Source: Ophiocordyceps camponoti-saundersi (nom. inval.) (Eukaryota > Ascomycota > Sordariomycetes > Hypocreales > Ophiocordycipitaceae). From it: 64,000 nucleotides of DNA. The position numbers were made by a program, and so were the translations under genes. The stretch is taken from positions 62,001 to 126,000 of the forward strand of contig PDHQ01000078.1 in assembly GCA_003339415.1 (NCBI GenBank). Direction: 5' to 3'. The notes under the pieces were generated by a model, which had not been told where the DNA came from, did no database searches, and saw only the letters and a program-made list of their open reading frames with translations. Positions within the stretch are counted from its first letter, which is position 1, and each line of letters opens with the position of its first letter. Shown in pieces: positions 31,145-41,099 of this stretch.

Positions 31145-32693
31145 TGTCGAATGAAAACGTGGGATTCCAGCTGCTGGATTTAGATGATAACGACGACTGT
31201 GGCTAGCAACGAAGGGAACGAATATCTATAAGGAGGGAGAAAGGATTGGCCACGAATAGGTCAGTCTCTTAACAGATACGTAAAAACACGTTCCTTGATG
31301 TGTGTATACCTATAGGCGTCTACCTACATATACCATGTATGTCTATATGTCCGTATATATATATGTGCAGTAGGGAGTGAAGTTAGGTAAATCAATGTGT
31401 ATAAAGATATATCTGTATTGTCATGAAGAGTTTACCGAGCTATCCATCCATACTACATACGTCTTACCCGATGCTAATTACTAACATATTCGCATACATT
31501 TGCTGATGATGAACCCTCTTGCTCTCTACCTCGATCTGAGAGGGCGAACGGGAAGACTTGTCACCGCCAAGGGATATTCTGACGTCTGGAACACATTACC
31601 GCGACCCCAAGGCTCGGCGGCCGGTACGATCGGTTGAGCCGTATTGCTTATACTCTCCTTACAAAGAAACCTACCTTTCTTTTTTCCCCTTTTCCATCGA
31701 CTCAGAAGTACCCTGGCCGTAGACCAGAACTCCCGTCGGATGGGTAATGCATACATAAGATGAGGTGGTAGATTCATGTCATTCTGCCGATAATACTGCT
31801 AAACTGGCACATCTGGGTTATTACCAACTAACCCTTACGCCCGGGAGGGGGGGGGGGGGGGCAAGCCTTTGTTATGTCTCCTCTAAAGCCACACATCCAT
31901 AAGCCAGTTGCATATCACTATTCTCTTATGACGTCACCTTGATATTTGTCCTTTGTATCCGTGATAATCTCGTACTTGGTATTCGTCGGTGGCTTCTACA
32001 CGTTGTCCAATACTGTAAAAGCGGCTACGCACGTGTTTGACAGGCTTCCCACTCGTTTGACAGCCGCCTTCGCACCTCCTTATACCCAAATTGGTCTCTC
32101 GTATCTTATTCTTCAACTTGGTACTCGAATTGACAGACTTTTGAAGAACAACGTCATCTCATGGGGGTCTCTATGCATGTACTCTCAGCTAGGTAGGTCT
32201 CCTTAACCGAGTCTGGCTCTATAACGATGGATTCTATAGCCCACAATCACAACCACGTCTTTACGTCAACTCCCGTTATAACCAGAAAAGAAGCCCTTCA
32301 ACCACTTAAGCTTCTCTTGAACTTTTTGAAGAAGCTAGAATCAACAGTCTTCTTCCAGCCCCCATTCCTCTCTTAAGCTACACCTAGTTCTATACCAAAC
32401 GTTTTCGCAGAGTTGAAAAAGCAGCGTCTTACATACATATATGTATACACACATGCCTAAATAATAGGTTGCCATGGCATAAATCCCGCATTGTAATATT
32501 CCGCTCCCCATCATATTCGAATCCAGAACGATTCCGTATCGTTGTCTTTGTCTTGAGTTCCACTAAGAGCTAGAAGGCCCGGCAGCGCGTAGCCTGTAAG
32601 TATCAAAACACACGAGGCCTTTCATCTGCTCCATCTGCTTACCTGGTTCACTGTTTCTTGGTCCCAGTGCCCAAAAACAAAATAGCTTCTCCT
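31145..32693. other. AT-rich 1.5-kb spacer, no gene seen
   Basis: It has TA-rich microsatellites around 31310-31420 and a poly-G tract at 31847-31861. The frames are short and featureless. Confidence 0.6.
31847..31861. repeat. Poly-G tract
   Basis: About 15 G with one preceding GGGA interruption. Confidence 0.8.
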
Positions 32694-33020
32694 TCAGCAG
32701 CCACACGTTCCGCTGCAGAGCGGACTCGCCGTACAGTAGGTCTTGTCTTTGCAAGTCTTGAGCAGTCCCTGGTGGCCGCTTGCTCCTCGGGTCCAACACC
32801 AAAGCCCACTGCCTTTACGACCGCACCGTTGCCAGCAATATCCCAGGTGACAGCCGATCGTTGCGTCTCCGTAAGCGCACGAGCGCCGTTGAAGTACTGT
32901 GGAGTGATTACTGGCTTCGGCATGGTCCAAAGCCCATGGTAATTTTTCGGGCAACCTTTGGCTTGCGACGGACGCGGCGCTATAAGCTGTGATCAGAGCG
33001 ATCAAGGTGTGAAGTCTCAT
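32694..33020 (-). CDS. Small cysteine-rich secreted protein (GYCW-x-CG type)
   Basis: The frame gives 108 residues. A signal peptide covers about 1-20 (MRLHTLIALITAYSAASVAS), then a short propeptide-like stretch (RLPEKLPWALDHAEA). The mature core has the spacing of a fungal secreted family: SCAYGDATIGCHLGYCWQRCG, then GLWCWTR, then GLLKTCKDKTYCTASPLC and a final CGC. Eleven or so cysteines in about 60 residues imply a disulfide knot. Proteins with the GC..GYCW..CG core occur in many Sordariomycetes. Some have been annotated as resembling Podospora IDI-2, which is induced during incompatibility. That link is from memory and not proven here. A TATAAAG lies about 86 nt upstream, and the product is effector-sized. 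Confidence 0.75.
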   Translation of the reverse strand: MRLHTLIALITAYSAASVASQRLPEKLPWALDHAEASNHSTVLQRRSCAYGDATIGCHLGYCWQRCGRKGSGLWCWTRGASGHQGLLKTCKDKTYCTASPLCSGTCGC

Positions 33021-33912
33021 GGCGAGTATTCTGTAGGCAGCGAATCAACGATGACACGATCTGGAAGAGAAATCAAGGGATGAATGGTGAGTGATTTCGG
33101 TGGTCCTTTATAGAAACACATCCATGACGTTCAAGTACTTTACCTACCTAGGTACTCTTAGGCATAGGGCCTTTGTACGTTCTATAACGTATCGACTGTC
33201 GTGGGTTTCGTCCACGCTCAGACTGTGAGACTTGGCTTTCCATCACGATGAGTGGCTCATATCAAGATTGACACTTGGGAAAGCAAAATCTGGTTGCTGT
33301 ACCATTATACCGTGTCTTCTAGGCGACCGAAGTAAAGAGAGCAGATGAGGCTGAAGCTAACAGCATCAGAGTTTCATGACAACACGAGAGAACGACGGCG
33401 CATGAGACGCTGGTGTAGGGGTGAACGGCGATACGGACCGAGTATACGAAGCAAAGGCAACATGGCATCGCCATACACATGTCTACATATATCACACATG
33501 TATGCATGCACATGTGCTCTGCGGACGATGCTTTCGATGAGGAGATGAGAAGGACGAACGACGATGGCTTTCACAGACAGCCATTCTCGACCATCAACAG
33601 CCTCTACTTCCGGCTTCGCTTCTGACTTCAGAAGGTGCTCCATCACTACGTCAATGTCCTTTCCACGTGCCGAAACGATGCCGGACACGGTGATGCGGAA
33701 ACGATCCTGACGGACTCTGACTCTCCTGGTGCCATGGTGGTGAGTGGCGACCAGCTGAGTCGGGGAAACATATCTCCGACCGCCGGCGAAACTTGAGATT
33801 TTTGCCCTCACCGTTCGCTCACCTCGACCTCGTTCGTCGAAAACTGCATCGCCATGAGCTACTGAATCCCTCGGCCGAAAGCCTCAAAGCCCCCACCGAT
33901 CCGTAGCTCGTC
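33021..33912. promoter_or_regulatory. Divergent promoter spacer, cysteine-rich protein / TIM50
   Basis: 892 nt. On the left side TATAAAG (minus strand, 33106-33112) serves the cysteine-rich gene, with a TACCTAGGTA palindrome at 33145-33154. A 145-codon minus frame at 33374-33811 is noted but not accepted. Confidence 0.5.
33106..33112 (-). promoter_or_regulatory. TATA box of cysteine-rich secreted gene
   Basis: TATAAAG on the minus strand, about 86 nt before the ATG at 33020. Confidence 0.5.
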
Positions 33913-35669
33913 ATGCTCTCGCGAGCGGCTCGGGCCCAACGGCTCGCAGCGGTCGTCCGTCCCTCCTTAGGCCGCGCCTACTCTCGAAAGCCTCCGAGAT
34001 ATGAGCCGCCTTCTCCCCCCAAGCCGTCTCAACCCTCTATCAAGCCTTCGAGTCCGCAGCCACCACGTCATGGGTCCCCCGGCGCCTTTGCTGCCAAAAA
34101 TCTTGCCAAGGCAAAGACCCCCGATAAAGCGCCCCAAGCAGCACAGCCGCCCCAAGCAGAACAGCCGTCGTCCGAGCCATCACCCAACGAAGCCTTCGAT
34201 GCCAGCCAAACCCCCCCTCAACCGCCGATACCGCCTCAGCCTAAGCAAGACGCGCAGGAAATAGAGGAGATCAAATCTCCAGAAACTACTGAGCCGACGC
34301 TCATGCACAACCTTCCCGACTTGACTCGAGGCATCCCTTCGACGTTCGAGCAGGAAATGCAGGAAAGCTCTGTCCGATCATCAACCGCTCTTCAGACCGT
34401 CGACGTCAAAGGCCGCGGACGACGCCAGCGGCGGGAGACGTACATCCCTTCGAGCGAACGGAATCGCAAGTGGTGGCTCCGCTTCATGCTTGTCACCACT
34501 GTTGTCGGCTCATCTTACATCATCCTCCGCATGGGCCGTGACTGGCAAGACCCTGCCGAGGCTGAAAAACATCCCGAGGCACCCAACGGCAGGAGCTTTC
34601 GTCTATGGTGGCAGCGTGTCAGAGTCAGGATGGGCCAGTCCGTGTCATTCTACCACGACCCGGCTTTCGAGAAGCTTCTGCCAGACCCCGATCCGAGCTT
34701 CGAACGCCCCTATACGCTGTGCCTTAGCCTAGACGACCTGCTTGTCCACAGCGAGTGGTCTCGCGAGCATGGCTGGAGAGTAGCGAAGCGTCCTGGTATG
34801 GATTACTTCGTGCGCTACCTGAGCCAGTACTACGAGCTCGTTCTCTTCACCACCGCTCCCTTTTCCCTAGCCGAGCCTCTGGTACGGAAGATGGATCCGT
34901 TCCGCTTCCTCATGTGGCCGCTCTATCGGGAAGCGACCAAATTTGAAGACGGTGAAATTGTCAAGGTTCCGTCCCCCCCCCTGCTAACCCCTGTTCGGCT
35001 GGTGCCCCTGACTTACAGCCTATCAAGGACCTATCATTCCTCAATCGCGACCTCTCCAAGGTCATCATCATAGACACAAACCCCTCTCACGTACGCAAAC
35101 AGCCCGAGAATGCCATCATTCTCGATCCCTGGAAAGGAGATGTCAAGGACAAAGAGCTAGTCAGCCTGATTCCCTTCCTCGAATACATCCATACCATGCA
35201 GCATCCAGACGTGCGCAAGGTTATCAAGTCATTCGAGGGCAAGCACATCCCCACCGAGTTCGCCCGTCGCGAGGCCATTGCCCGCAAGGAGTTTAAAAAG
35301 CAGCTCGACGCTCAAAAGTCAAAGTACTCCAAATCATCCGGAATGGGTGCCCTGAGCAGTCTGCTGGGGCTCAAGCCTGAAAAGATGAGCATGACAGTGC
35401 CGGTCGACGGCGAGCAGAACCCAGTCGAGGCGTTCGCCCAGGGCAAGATGCTGCAAGACCTGGCGCGCGAAAGGGGTCAAAGAAACTATGCCCTGCTAGA
35501 TCAAGAGATTCAGAAGAATGGCGACAAGTGGCTCAAGGAGGAACAGGAAATGGCCGAAAAGTTGCAGAAGGAGGCGATGAACAACATGATGAGCACGGTT
35601 CTTGAGACCATGTCCGAATGGTACTCTGGTTCGCCGCCGAAGCCGGGATCGGGCGGTGGCAAGTCCTGA
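33913..35669 (+). CDS. TIM50: Tim50, presequence receptor of the TIM23 translocase
   Basis: Two exons, 33913-34965 and 35019-35669, with a 53-nt intron (GTTCCG...CTTACAG, CTAAC branch), give 567 residues. The N-terminus ([20 protein letters not shown]) is an arginine-rich mitochondrial presequence. A Pro-rich region follows to about 130, then one membrane span ([19 protein letters not shown], about 192-210). The intermembrane-space FCP1/NIF-like domain contains [40 protein letters not shown] and, after the join, IVIK-like [20 protein letters not shown]. The catalytic DXDX(T/V) of phosphatases reads LDDLL, as in other Tim50 proteins, which act as presequence receptors rather than enzymes. The C-terminal tail is charged. 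It is a single-copy housekeeping gene. Confidence 0.95.
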
Positions 35670-35981
35670 GAGAGCGGCTGTCGCCCGAGGAGAGCAATAC
35701 GCCGCTCAATGCAAACGTACAGTCTGTTGACGATTATTTTGTAACTATATAACGAGCCTTTTTGAAAGGGTTTCAGCATCAGCGAAGGGGCTGCGAGTTT
35801 CAGACGAGAGATAGCTCGATTGACAAGCAAGCTGTCTTGATAATACGGTATAGACGAGGCGACCTTTATGCCTGCGACGTGTTCCCCTTGCTATTGCTCG
35901 TCCAATCCTTTTGGCCTGTAAGGGCACGCAACACAGCCTGGGAAACCATTATAGACTGGCCTTTGCGTCTATCTTGGCCTC
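35670..35981. other. Convergent 3' spacer
   Basis: 312 nt between TIM50 and the modular secreted-protein gene, with no gene seen. Confidence 0.55.
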
Positions 35982-36279
35982 TCAAACCCACGTCTCGGAC
36001 GCACTGACCGGGATACCAAATTGCATACACCTCTCGCAGGTAACATTCATGATGCATTGGAAGTATCTGGATCTCGTCAACTAGGTATGAGAGAAAAGGG
36101 GGGGGGGGGGGGGGGGGGGGAAGGGGGGAGGGGGGGGGGGATGGGCTGGTGGACGGGTCAACAATACAAGGAGAGGATCGGATGACCAGCACATGTATCT
36201 GCTAATGACATTTCTTTTTTGTTCTAACTGTCGGTCNNNNNNNNNNCGGACATATGAGTTGGAGGCGGGAGCCTGGGGG

Positions 36280-36324
<45 letters not shown>

Positions 36325-37410
36325 GGGAACTGGGCGTCATCAGAAGGGGGGCGGCGAACGGGGCTTACTCGATGCTATCTTTGTCGTTGATGCGAGAGCA
36401 GTTGCAGTTTAGGGGGCATGTTGGCGTTGGCTCTGCGGAGAGGGTCTCAACGATCCTGCTACTGCTCTTCCGGCTGAAAGTAGCGGACGTGCTTGTGAAG
36501 ATGGTTCCCGGCTGGGTTTGGAGAGAGCTGGTTGTCGTACGGCATTGTTCGCAGGATGGATCTGTGAGACAGCTGTAGTAGCTATATAGTTGTTTCTGTC
36601 TGTCAGTAACTACTGGGCTGGGTTGCTTTGTGGAATAAAAGGGGGGGGGGGGGGCAAACGTGCTCTTTGCTGTCTTTGTCCTGGATGCGATTGCAGTCGC
36701 ATGCTGTGGGACATTGGGTTGATGAGGGCTTCGTCGAGAATGCTGACGAGGATAAGGACGGGAACGATGACGATGACGATGACGCTTGCTGGCTTGAGGC
36801 GAGGCTGAGTGTTATCAGGGTGGATTGGACGATGGTGATTACTTGCGGGGATAAGGTTGACGATGAAGGCGTTGGGGGTGTGGAAGATGACGTTGACGAG
36901 GGGGGGTATGGAGAAGAGAATCTTGAAGACGGAGATGAAGATGAAGTCAAAGACGGAGATGACGACGAAGGTGAAGACGAAGATGAAGACGGAGACGCAG
37001 ATGAAGACGCAGATGAAGATGAAGACGAGAATCTTAGAGACGAAGACCATGAAGATGAAGATGCTGGGACGATGATAATGGATACGATTCGTGACCCTGT
37101 CACCGTATACGTTCCGGGGGAACTCATCACCGCGTCACTACTCTGAGAAGCAGAAGACGGCATCTGGATCGTCGAAGTAGTGGCTGTCGTCGTTGCCATG
37201 GTCCTCGTCGTCGCCGTCCCCTCAACTCTGCACCGCTCACAATCAGGGTTGGTAACACACTGAAAGAATCTACCTCATCTCTCAGCAACCTCAACCAACA
37301 CGACAAAAACAGACATGGGCAGCAAACTCTTCGCTGTTCCGGTCTCGGATCCGCGAGCAGTCGCAGATTCCGCCTGCGTCACATGGAGAGGATGAAGTTG
37401 GGCTTGATGC

Positions 37411-37441
<31 letters not shown>

Positions 37442-37554
37442 GAAGTGAACGTCGCCTCTTCGGGACAGACGACGGCCGTGCTGGAAGGGGGTGGCGCGGA
37501 GATGACGGTGGAGGCTAGGAGGGGAACGAGGAGGATCTTGATGAGCGGACGCAT
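35982..37554 (-). CDS. Secreted Ser-rich protein with three exon-split six-cysteine modules
   Basis: Four exons: 37328-37554, 36664-37269, 36369-36581 and 35982-36066, summing to 376 codons plus a stop. The signal peptide is MRPLIKILLVPLLASTVISA (an in-frame ATG five codons earlier is possible). Long Ser/Thr linkers, likely O-glycosylated, separate three copies of C-x(3-5)-C-x-C-[SN]-R-I-x-D-[KR]-[DN]-S-x-[ED]-[FY]-[FY]-x-C-x5-C-E-x-C. Cysteines: 58, 64, 66, 80, 86, 89; 262, 266, 268, 282, 288, 291; 333, 337, 339, 353, 359, 362. Each module is cut by a phase-2 intron at the same Glu/Asp codon (GA|x). Introns: 58 nt (GTTTGC...GTAG), 82 nt (GCACGT...ATAG, a GC donor) and 302 nt (GTAAGC...CCAG, holding G tracts and an N gap). 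No named family is recognised; a cell-wall or matrix role is inference. Exact recurrence of motif and intron phase makes the model strong. Confidence 0.78.
36098..36140. repeat. Poly-G tracts inside an intron
   Basis: A 23-nt G run, then short A-interrupted G runs, within the third intron of the modular gene. Confidence 0.85.
36237..36246. other. Assembly gap (10 N)
   Basis: Third 10-N gap, inside the third intron of the modular gene and between two poly-G tracts. The intron length is therefore uncertain. Confidence 0.95.
36282..36323. repeat. Poly-G tract (42 nt)
   Basis: The longest homopolymer in the window, 35 nt from the gap. Confidence 0.9.
37410..37438. repeat. (CTG)n repeat, coding for poly-Ser
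   Basis: About nine CTG units; on the minus strand in frame they read AGC and give a Ser run in exon 1 of the modular gene. Confidence 0.85.
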
Positions 37555-37562
37555 TTTGAAGG

Positions 37563-38097
37563 CTACCATGGACGATTCCTTGTCAAAAGAATGTGATTGT
37601 AGAGAGAGATCTCTCCTTTATAACTTTCATCGTACATCGTCATCGAGCCATGATACCCCTCCTCGTCCTCATCCTCGTCCTCGGCTCTCAGAGCAAGCAA
37701 CGGCATCGGGGCAAACATCTCGCTTATAAGCCGTGACGGCAAAGGCTTGTCATTGGACTGCATCCCGATCTTGAAACTAGACATGACCGGACCCTGACAA
37801 TTCAAGGCCTGCTTCGTCAATCGCAGACCGGGACCAGGACTTGCAGGAGACAGCATCATGGCCGACGAGGCATGACGGAATATCGAGATATCCAGACCTT
37901 CATATATGTATATCTAATCCCCGTGTGTCCAGCCTCATCAATGTTCAATAAATCCTCTTCCGGGAAACTCGTGGCACCAAAGTCGGCAGTGTGAGACGAT
38001 GTCGCCGTTGCAGCAGCCAGGGCAAACACATACACACAGGAAAAACGCCCTTTCGCCTTCGCACAAAACATAAACATAAAGAAAACCCGAGAGGTCA
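37563..38097 (-). other. Two overlapping small frames, possible secreted-protein gene
   Basis: A frame from the ATG at 38097 (MTSRVFFMFMFCAKAKGRFS start) has a hydrophobic N-terminal segment (CVYVFALAAATATSS) and ends at 37856. A second frame (37859-37563) overlaps it by ATGA and reads LNCQGPVMSSFKIGMQSNDK and an acidic run. They could be exons of one small gene, but no convincing splice pair joins them. This stretch otherwise holds only the promoters of the modular gene and the 3' side of the CDC1-like gene. Confidence 0.2.
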
Positions 38098-38156
38098 TCA
38101 AATCTTTGTATAGGGACAGGGAAGAGAAGATCAGACAAGAGCGGAGCGGAAACCGG

Positions 38157-39893
38157 TCATGATGGTGTCGTCCTGCTGCCCCTCTCCGTGGAAAACCGCT
38201 TCACGCCCTCCCTCCCCAACGCCTCCAGCCGATGCCTGAGCCAGTCCATGGCGCGAAAGAATCGTCCATCAACATCGATACCGAGCCTCTCCAGCGCCAA
38301 GACGGTGGGATAGAGCAGCATGCACAGGACGACGCCCAGGTCGAGGAAATGCGTCAACCACCAGAAATGCTGGGTTCCGAGAGCACAGTCCTTGTACTCG
38401 TACTCCCATTCCCAGGTACTCTGGTTGAACCACATACTCAGAAGGCCCGCGTTGCCGCCGAAATCGCCCATCATGCTCCGCACCGTAATCTCCCGTCGCC
38501 CCGGGAGCATGTGCTGTCCCGGCAAGGCCCGGGCCCCGGCTTCGATCCAGCGCGCCGCCTCCCAGGAGCGATCCGACACAGTCGTGCCGTTTGTCTGGTT
38601 GATGAAATGGAACGTATCACAGCCCTCGTGATCGTGCCCATTGAGGATGAGTCCACTGCGGCCGAGGCCCTTGCCCGGTCCGCCCGTGTTGCCGCTGAGA
38701 CCAAATACACCTTCGAGGAGGCCCTTGCTCGCGTCAGGGCTGAGGAGGTATTGCTCCCTGACGCCACCACCTTCCTCGGGCGAGTAGAAGTCGAAAAAGG
38801 GACCGTCGACGCAGACACCGTTGGGTTTGTGCAGCGGAATGTGCGTCAGCACCAGCGTAAACTGGCCTTGGTTCTCCACGGGCGGCGCCGAGCTGATGGC
38901 GTCGTTGATAAACTTGTACGTCACGTCCTGTAGCCCCTGATCCCTGGCCGGCGTGTCAAGATTCATGTCGTTGAGGACGAGGACACGGATCTGCGGCGGC
39001 AAGCGTCGGGATCCAGGGTTGACTGCTCTATCGAGAATGGTGGCGTTGACCTTGGGGTCTCGGATGGGGAGTGCGAAGCGCAGCTCGTAGTTGGCCTTTC
39101 CAAACACGCGCTCGAATCTCTCCATACGCTCGGGTGTCAGGTCCCCGGCGTAGCCGATGTCGTGGTTGCCCGCCACGTTCATGATCCTCCTCGTCCACAC
39201 GCTCTCGTCGGTCGAGCCGTCGAGAAAGCCAGCTATGGTGTAGTTTTGAGAGGGTTGCGCCGCCACCTCATCCGGTACTCTCTCCCCTCCACGGAAAGCC
39301 CTGTTCCAGAAGCGCCGACCCCTTCTCTCAAACTCGCGGTTCTCGATCCATTGGCTGCCGACCAGGTCGCCGAGGACAGAGACGTGTGTTGGGCGCGACC
39401 ACCACCGTAGCGTACGGTAAATGTGTGCCAGGTAGAAGTCGTTGCCGAAGAGATCGAAACGCTTGCGGATGGACTCGACGAGATTCGGTACGTCCTCGAG
39501 GAACAGATCGATGACGTCGTGGAGCACCATGCGGATACGGTCCCGCAGGTGAGGGTGTTCCAGGCGAAACGTCAGCCGCAAGGCGAGACTCTTGAGATGA
39601 GGCAAAATGCCTAGATAGGCGATGGGGATGGAAGTGTCGCCCTCGAGCTGAGGATCGCCCAGCGCTAGTAGGCGGAAGGGCACGAGCTCATCGGTGGCAA
39701 CATGATCGGATGCGGAGCCGGAAAAGGGCCAATGCAGCCGCTTCGTCTTCTCAAAGGCTTCCCGAGAGTCTCTCGACTGAACGGGAAATGCGCATCCGCC
39801 GAAGACGGGATAAAGATAGAGATAGATGGTGCAGGCTATCGCCAAAGGCGCCAGCAGGCGCAAGCCGTGGCGGAGATAAGCCGCGACCAACAT
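38157..39893 (-). CDS. Cdc1/Ted1-type metallophosphoesterase (PGAP5-like)
   Basis: A single exon of 578 residues. The N-terminal membrane span (LRLLAPLAIACTIYLYLYPV, about 11-30) leads into a lumenal calcineurin-like domain. All metal-binding blocks are present: LALGDPQ (GD at 79-80), VSVLGDLVGS (GD at 175-176), NVAGNHDIGY (GNHD at 242-245), LTHIPLH and NGHDHEGC. A second membrane span near the C-terminus (FLDLGVVLCMLLYPTVLAL) is typical of the Cdc1/Ted1 group. Yeast Cdc1 and Ted1 and mammalian PGAP5 remove ethanolamine phosphate from mannose on GPI anchors in the ER, which helps cargo export. Which paralogue this is cannot be decided by eye. There are N-linked sites in the lumenal part, and no C-terminal KKxx signal. 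Confidence 0.9.
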   Translation of the reverse strand: MLVAAYLRHGLRLLAPLAIACTIYLYLYPVFGGCAFPVQSRDSREAFEKTKRLHWPFSGSASDHVATDELVPFRLLALGDPQLEGDTSIPIAYLGILPHLKSLALRLTFRLEHPHLRDRIRMVLHDVIDLFLEDVPNLVESIRKRFDLFGNDFYLAHIYRTLRWWSRPTHVSVLGDLVGSQWIENREFERRGRRFWNRAFRGGERVPDEVAAQPSQNYTIAGFLDGSTDESVWTRRIMNVAGNHDIGYAGDLTPERMERFERVFGKANYELRFALPIRDPKVNATILDRAVNPGSRRLPPQIRVLVLNDMNLDTPARDQGLQDVTYKFINDAISSAPPVENQGQFTLVLTHIPLHKPNGVCVDGPFFDFYSPEEGGGVREQYLLSPDASKGLLEGVFGLSGNTGGPGKGLGRSGLILNGHDHEGCDTFHFINQTNGTTVSDRSWEAARWIEAGARALPGQHMLPGRREITVRSMMGDFGGNAGLLSMWFNQSTWEWEYEYKDCALGTQHFWWLTHFLDLGVVLCMLLYPTVLALERLGIDVDGRFFRAMDWLRHRLEALGREGVKRFSTERGSRTTPS

Positions 39894-40271
39894 GTAGCCG
39901 AGGGCATGTGAGGAGTCAGGACGACATTGGGCAAAGAGACGAGGCTGCGGCGACGAGGCCTCGCTTTTGTGTTGCCGTCCTCTGTTGATGATGTTGTTGT
40001 TGTTGTTGTTGTTGTTGTTTAGAGACTTGGAGAGAGGCGCAAATCAATCGACCGGAAAAGGGGCCGCGTTGGAACGGCTGATGAGTCAGCTGCCATGAGC
40101 GCCGGCTGGGGTCGGCATGTGCAAGACGAGACAGGAGAGATTAGGTGCCATTTGAATTCGACTACGAAACCTAGGTGGAATCTAGAGATGGCACCATGTT
40201 TTTATGCCATTCTTTATTATGGGGGTAGGGCGCCGGCGGACGGCTGTGGCTTGTGAAGCGATGATGCCCCC
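39894..40271. other. Spacer with (TTG)n repeat
   Basis: Promoter side of the CDC1-like gene. A TTG/GTT repeat at about 39990-40019 lies in its likely leader. A CCTAGG sits at 40170. Confidence 0.6.
39990..40019. repeat. (GTT)n trinucleotide repeat
   Basis: About nine GTT units upstream of the CDC1-like ATG. Confidence 0.85.
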
Positions 40272-40792
40272 TCACGCGGTCGGCTCATCGTCGTCTCTAG
40301 GCCATTCTACCTCGAAGATTACCTCTTCGTCGTCAGCCAGGTGAAAGGCCACAACGCTGTTATTCTTCAATCCGCACTTTGTCGGTGTAGCCTCTTCTCT
40401 TTCGCCAATCTTCAGCCGCTTCCAGCCTTTGGATGGGTCCGTCGGCACGTTGAGCACGGCGTAGGCGAATCGGGCATCTTCTGGTATAGACGTGCGCTCG
40501 GGCGACTCAGACGACATCTTCAGGCCTGAGGGGTATCGTTCCCTGATTATGGCGAGCAGATCGTCGGTGACAGCGGAAAAGGGGGCTAGAGCATCGACGA
40601 AGAGGTAGATGGTGTGGATGCCGTGCTTGAAACGCACCGAGATGTGAGCGTCGTCCGGAGGCGCCTATAATAAACAGCGGTTAGCTTGGAAGGATGAGAA
40701 AAGGGGACACACTAAGCGATAGATAAGAAGCGGCGCATTGCGTCAGCTAGATGCGGAACAGATGAGACGTAGCGGGGAAGAGGAAATACCAT
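40272..40792 (-). CDS. Small conserved fungal protein, possibly ubiquitin-like fold
   Basis: The main exon is 40272-40664. Its frame continues upstream to an acceptor (TTATTATAG) in APPDDAHISVRFKHGIHTIY. The best first exon is an ATG at 40790-40792 followed at once by GTATTT, so it may code only Met (131 residues in total). A longer first exon from upstream in-frame ATGs (40897, or an internal Met) would add up to 35 residues. The core RFKHGIHTIYLFVDALAPFS, then DDLLAIIRERYP and LKNNSVVAFHLADDEEVIFE, alternates strands and one helix like a beta-grasp or ubiquitin-like fold. I know the type as a conserved Pezizomycotina protein but not its role. It is divergent from the Tim17-family gene over about 300 nt. 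Confidence 0.72.
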
Positions 40793-41099
40793 TGCAGCGA
40801 TCGATTGGATGGTGGTTACGTTGATCGTGTCCGTCGGTGCGCGCATGAAGACCTTCGCGGCGCGCGACCACGTGACCCTACCCCACCTGTAGCGCACCAG
40901 AATCCTATACTGTGCAGGTAGGTGCTGGCCCGCTGGGTAGCATGGCCTCCGAGCTGTGTTGGATTTGCTAGCCCATGTATGTACTGTATGTACGTCCTCG
41001 CCTGCTGGCCTTTGGCTTTCCCATATTCACGAGTCTTTTTCGACGTCAATTCGTCCTCTTCTGTCCTCCACGGAGTCTCGTTCCCTGATTGCCGTCGCC
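40793..41099. promoter_or_regulatory. Short divergent promoter with CACGTG
   Basis: 307 nt separate the ATGs of the small conserved protein and the Tim17-family gene. A CACGTG lies at 40869-40874. Confidence 0.45.

Noticed and set aside
33374..33811. Minus-strand 145-codon frame upstream of TIM50
   Set aside because: No recognised family or splice partners; lies in a promoter spacer. It could be revisited with transcript data.
36628..37146. Plus-strand 172-codon acidic frame
   Set aside because: It is the antisense of the Ser-rich linker in the modular secreted gene; repetitive Asp/Glu codons arise from the complementary Ser codons.
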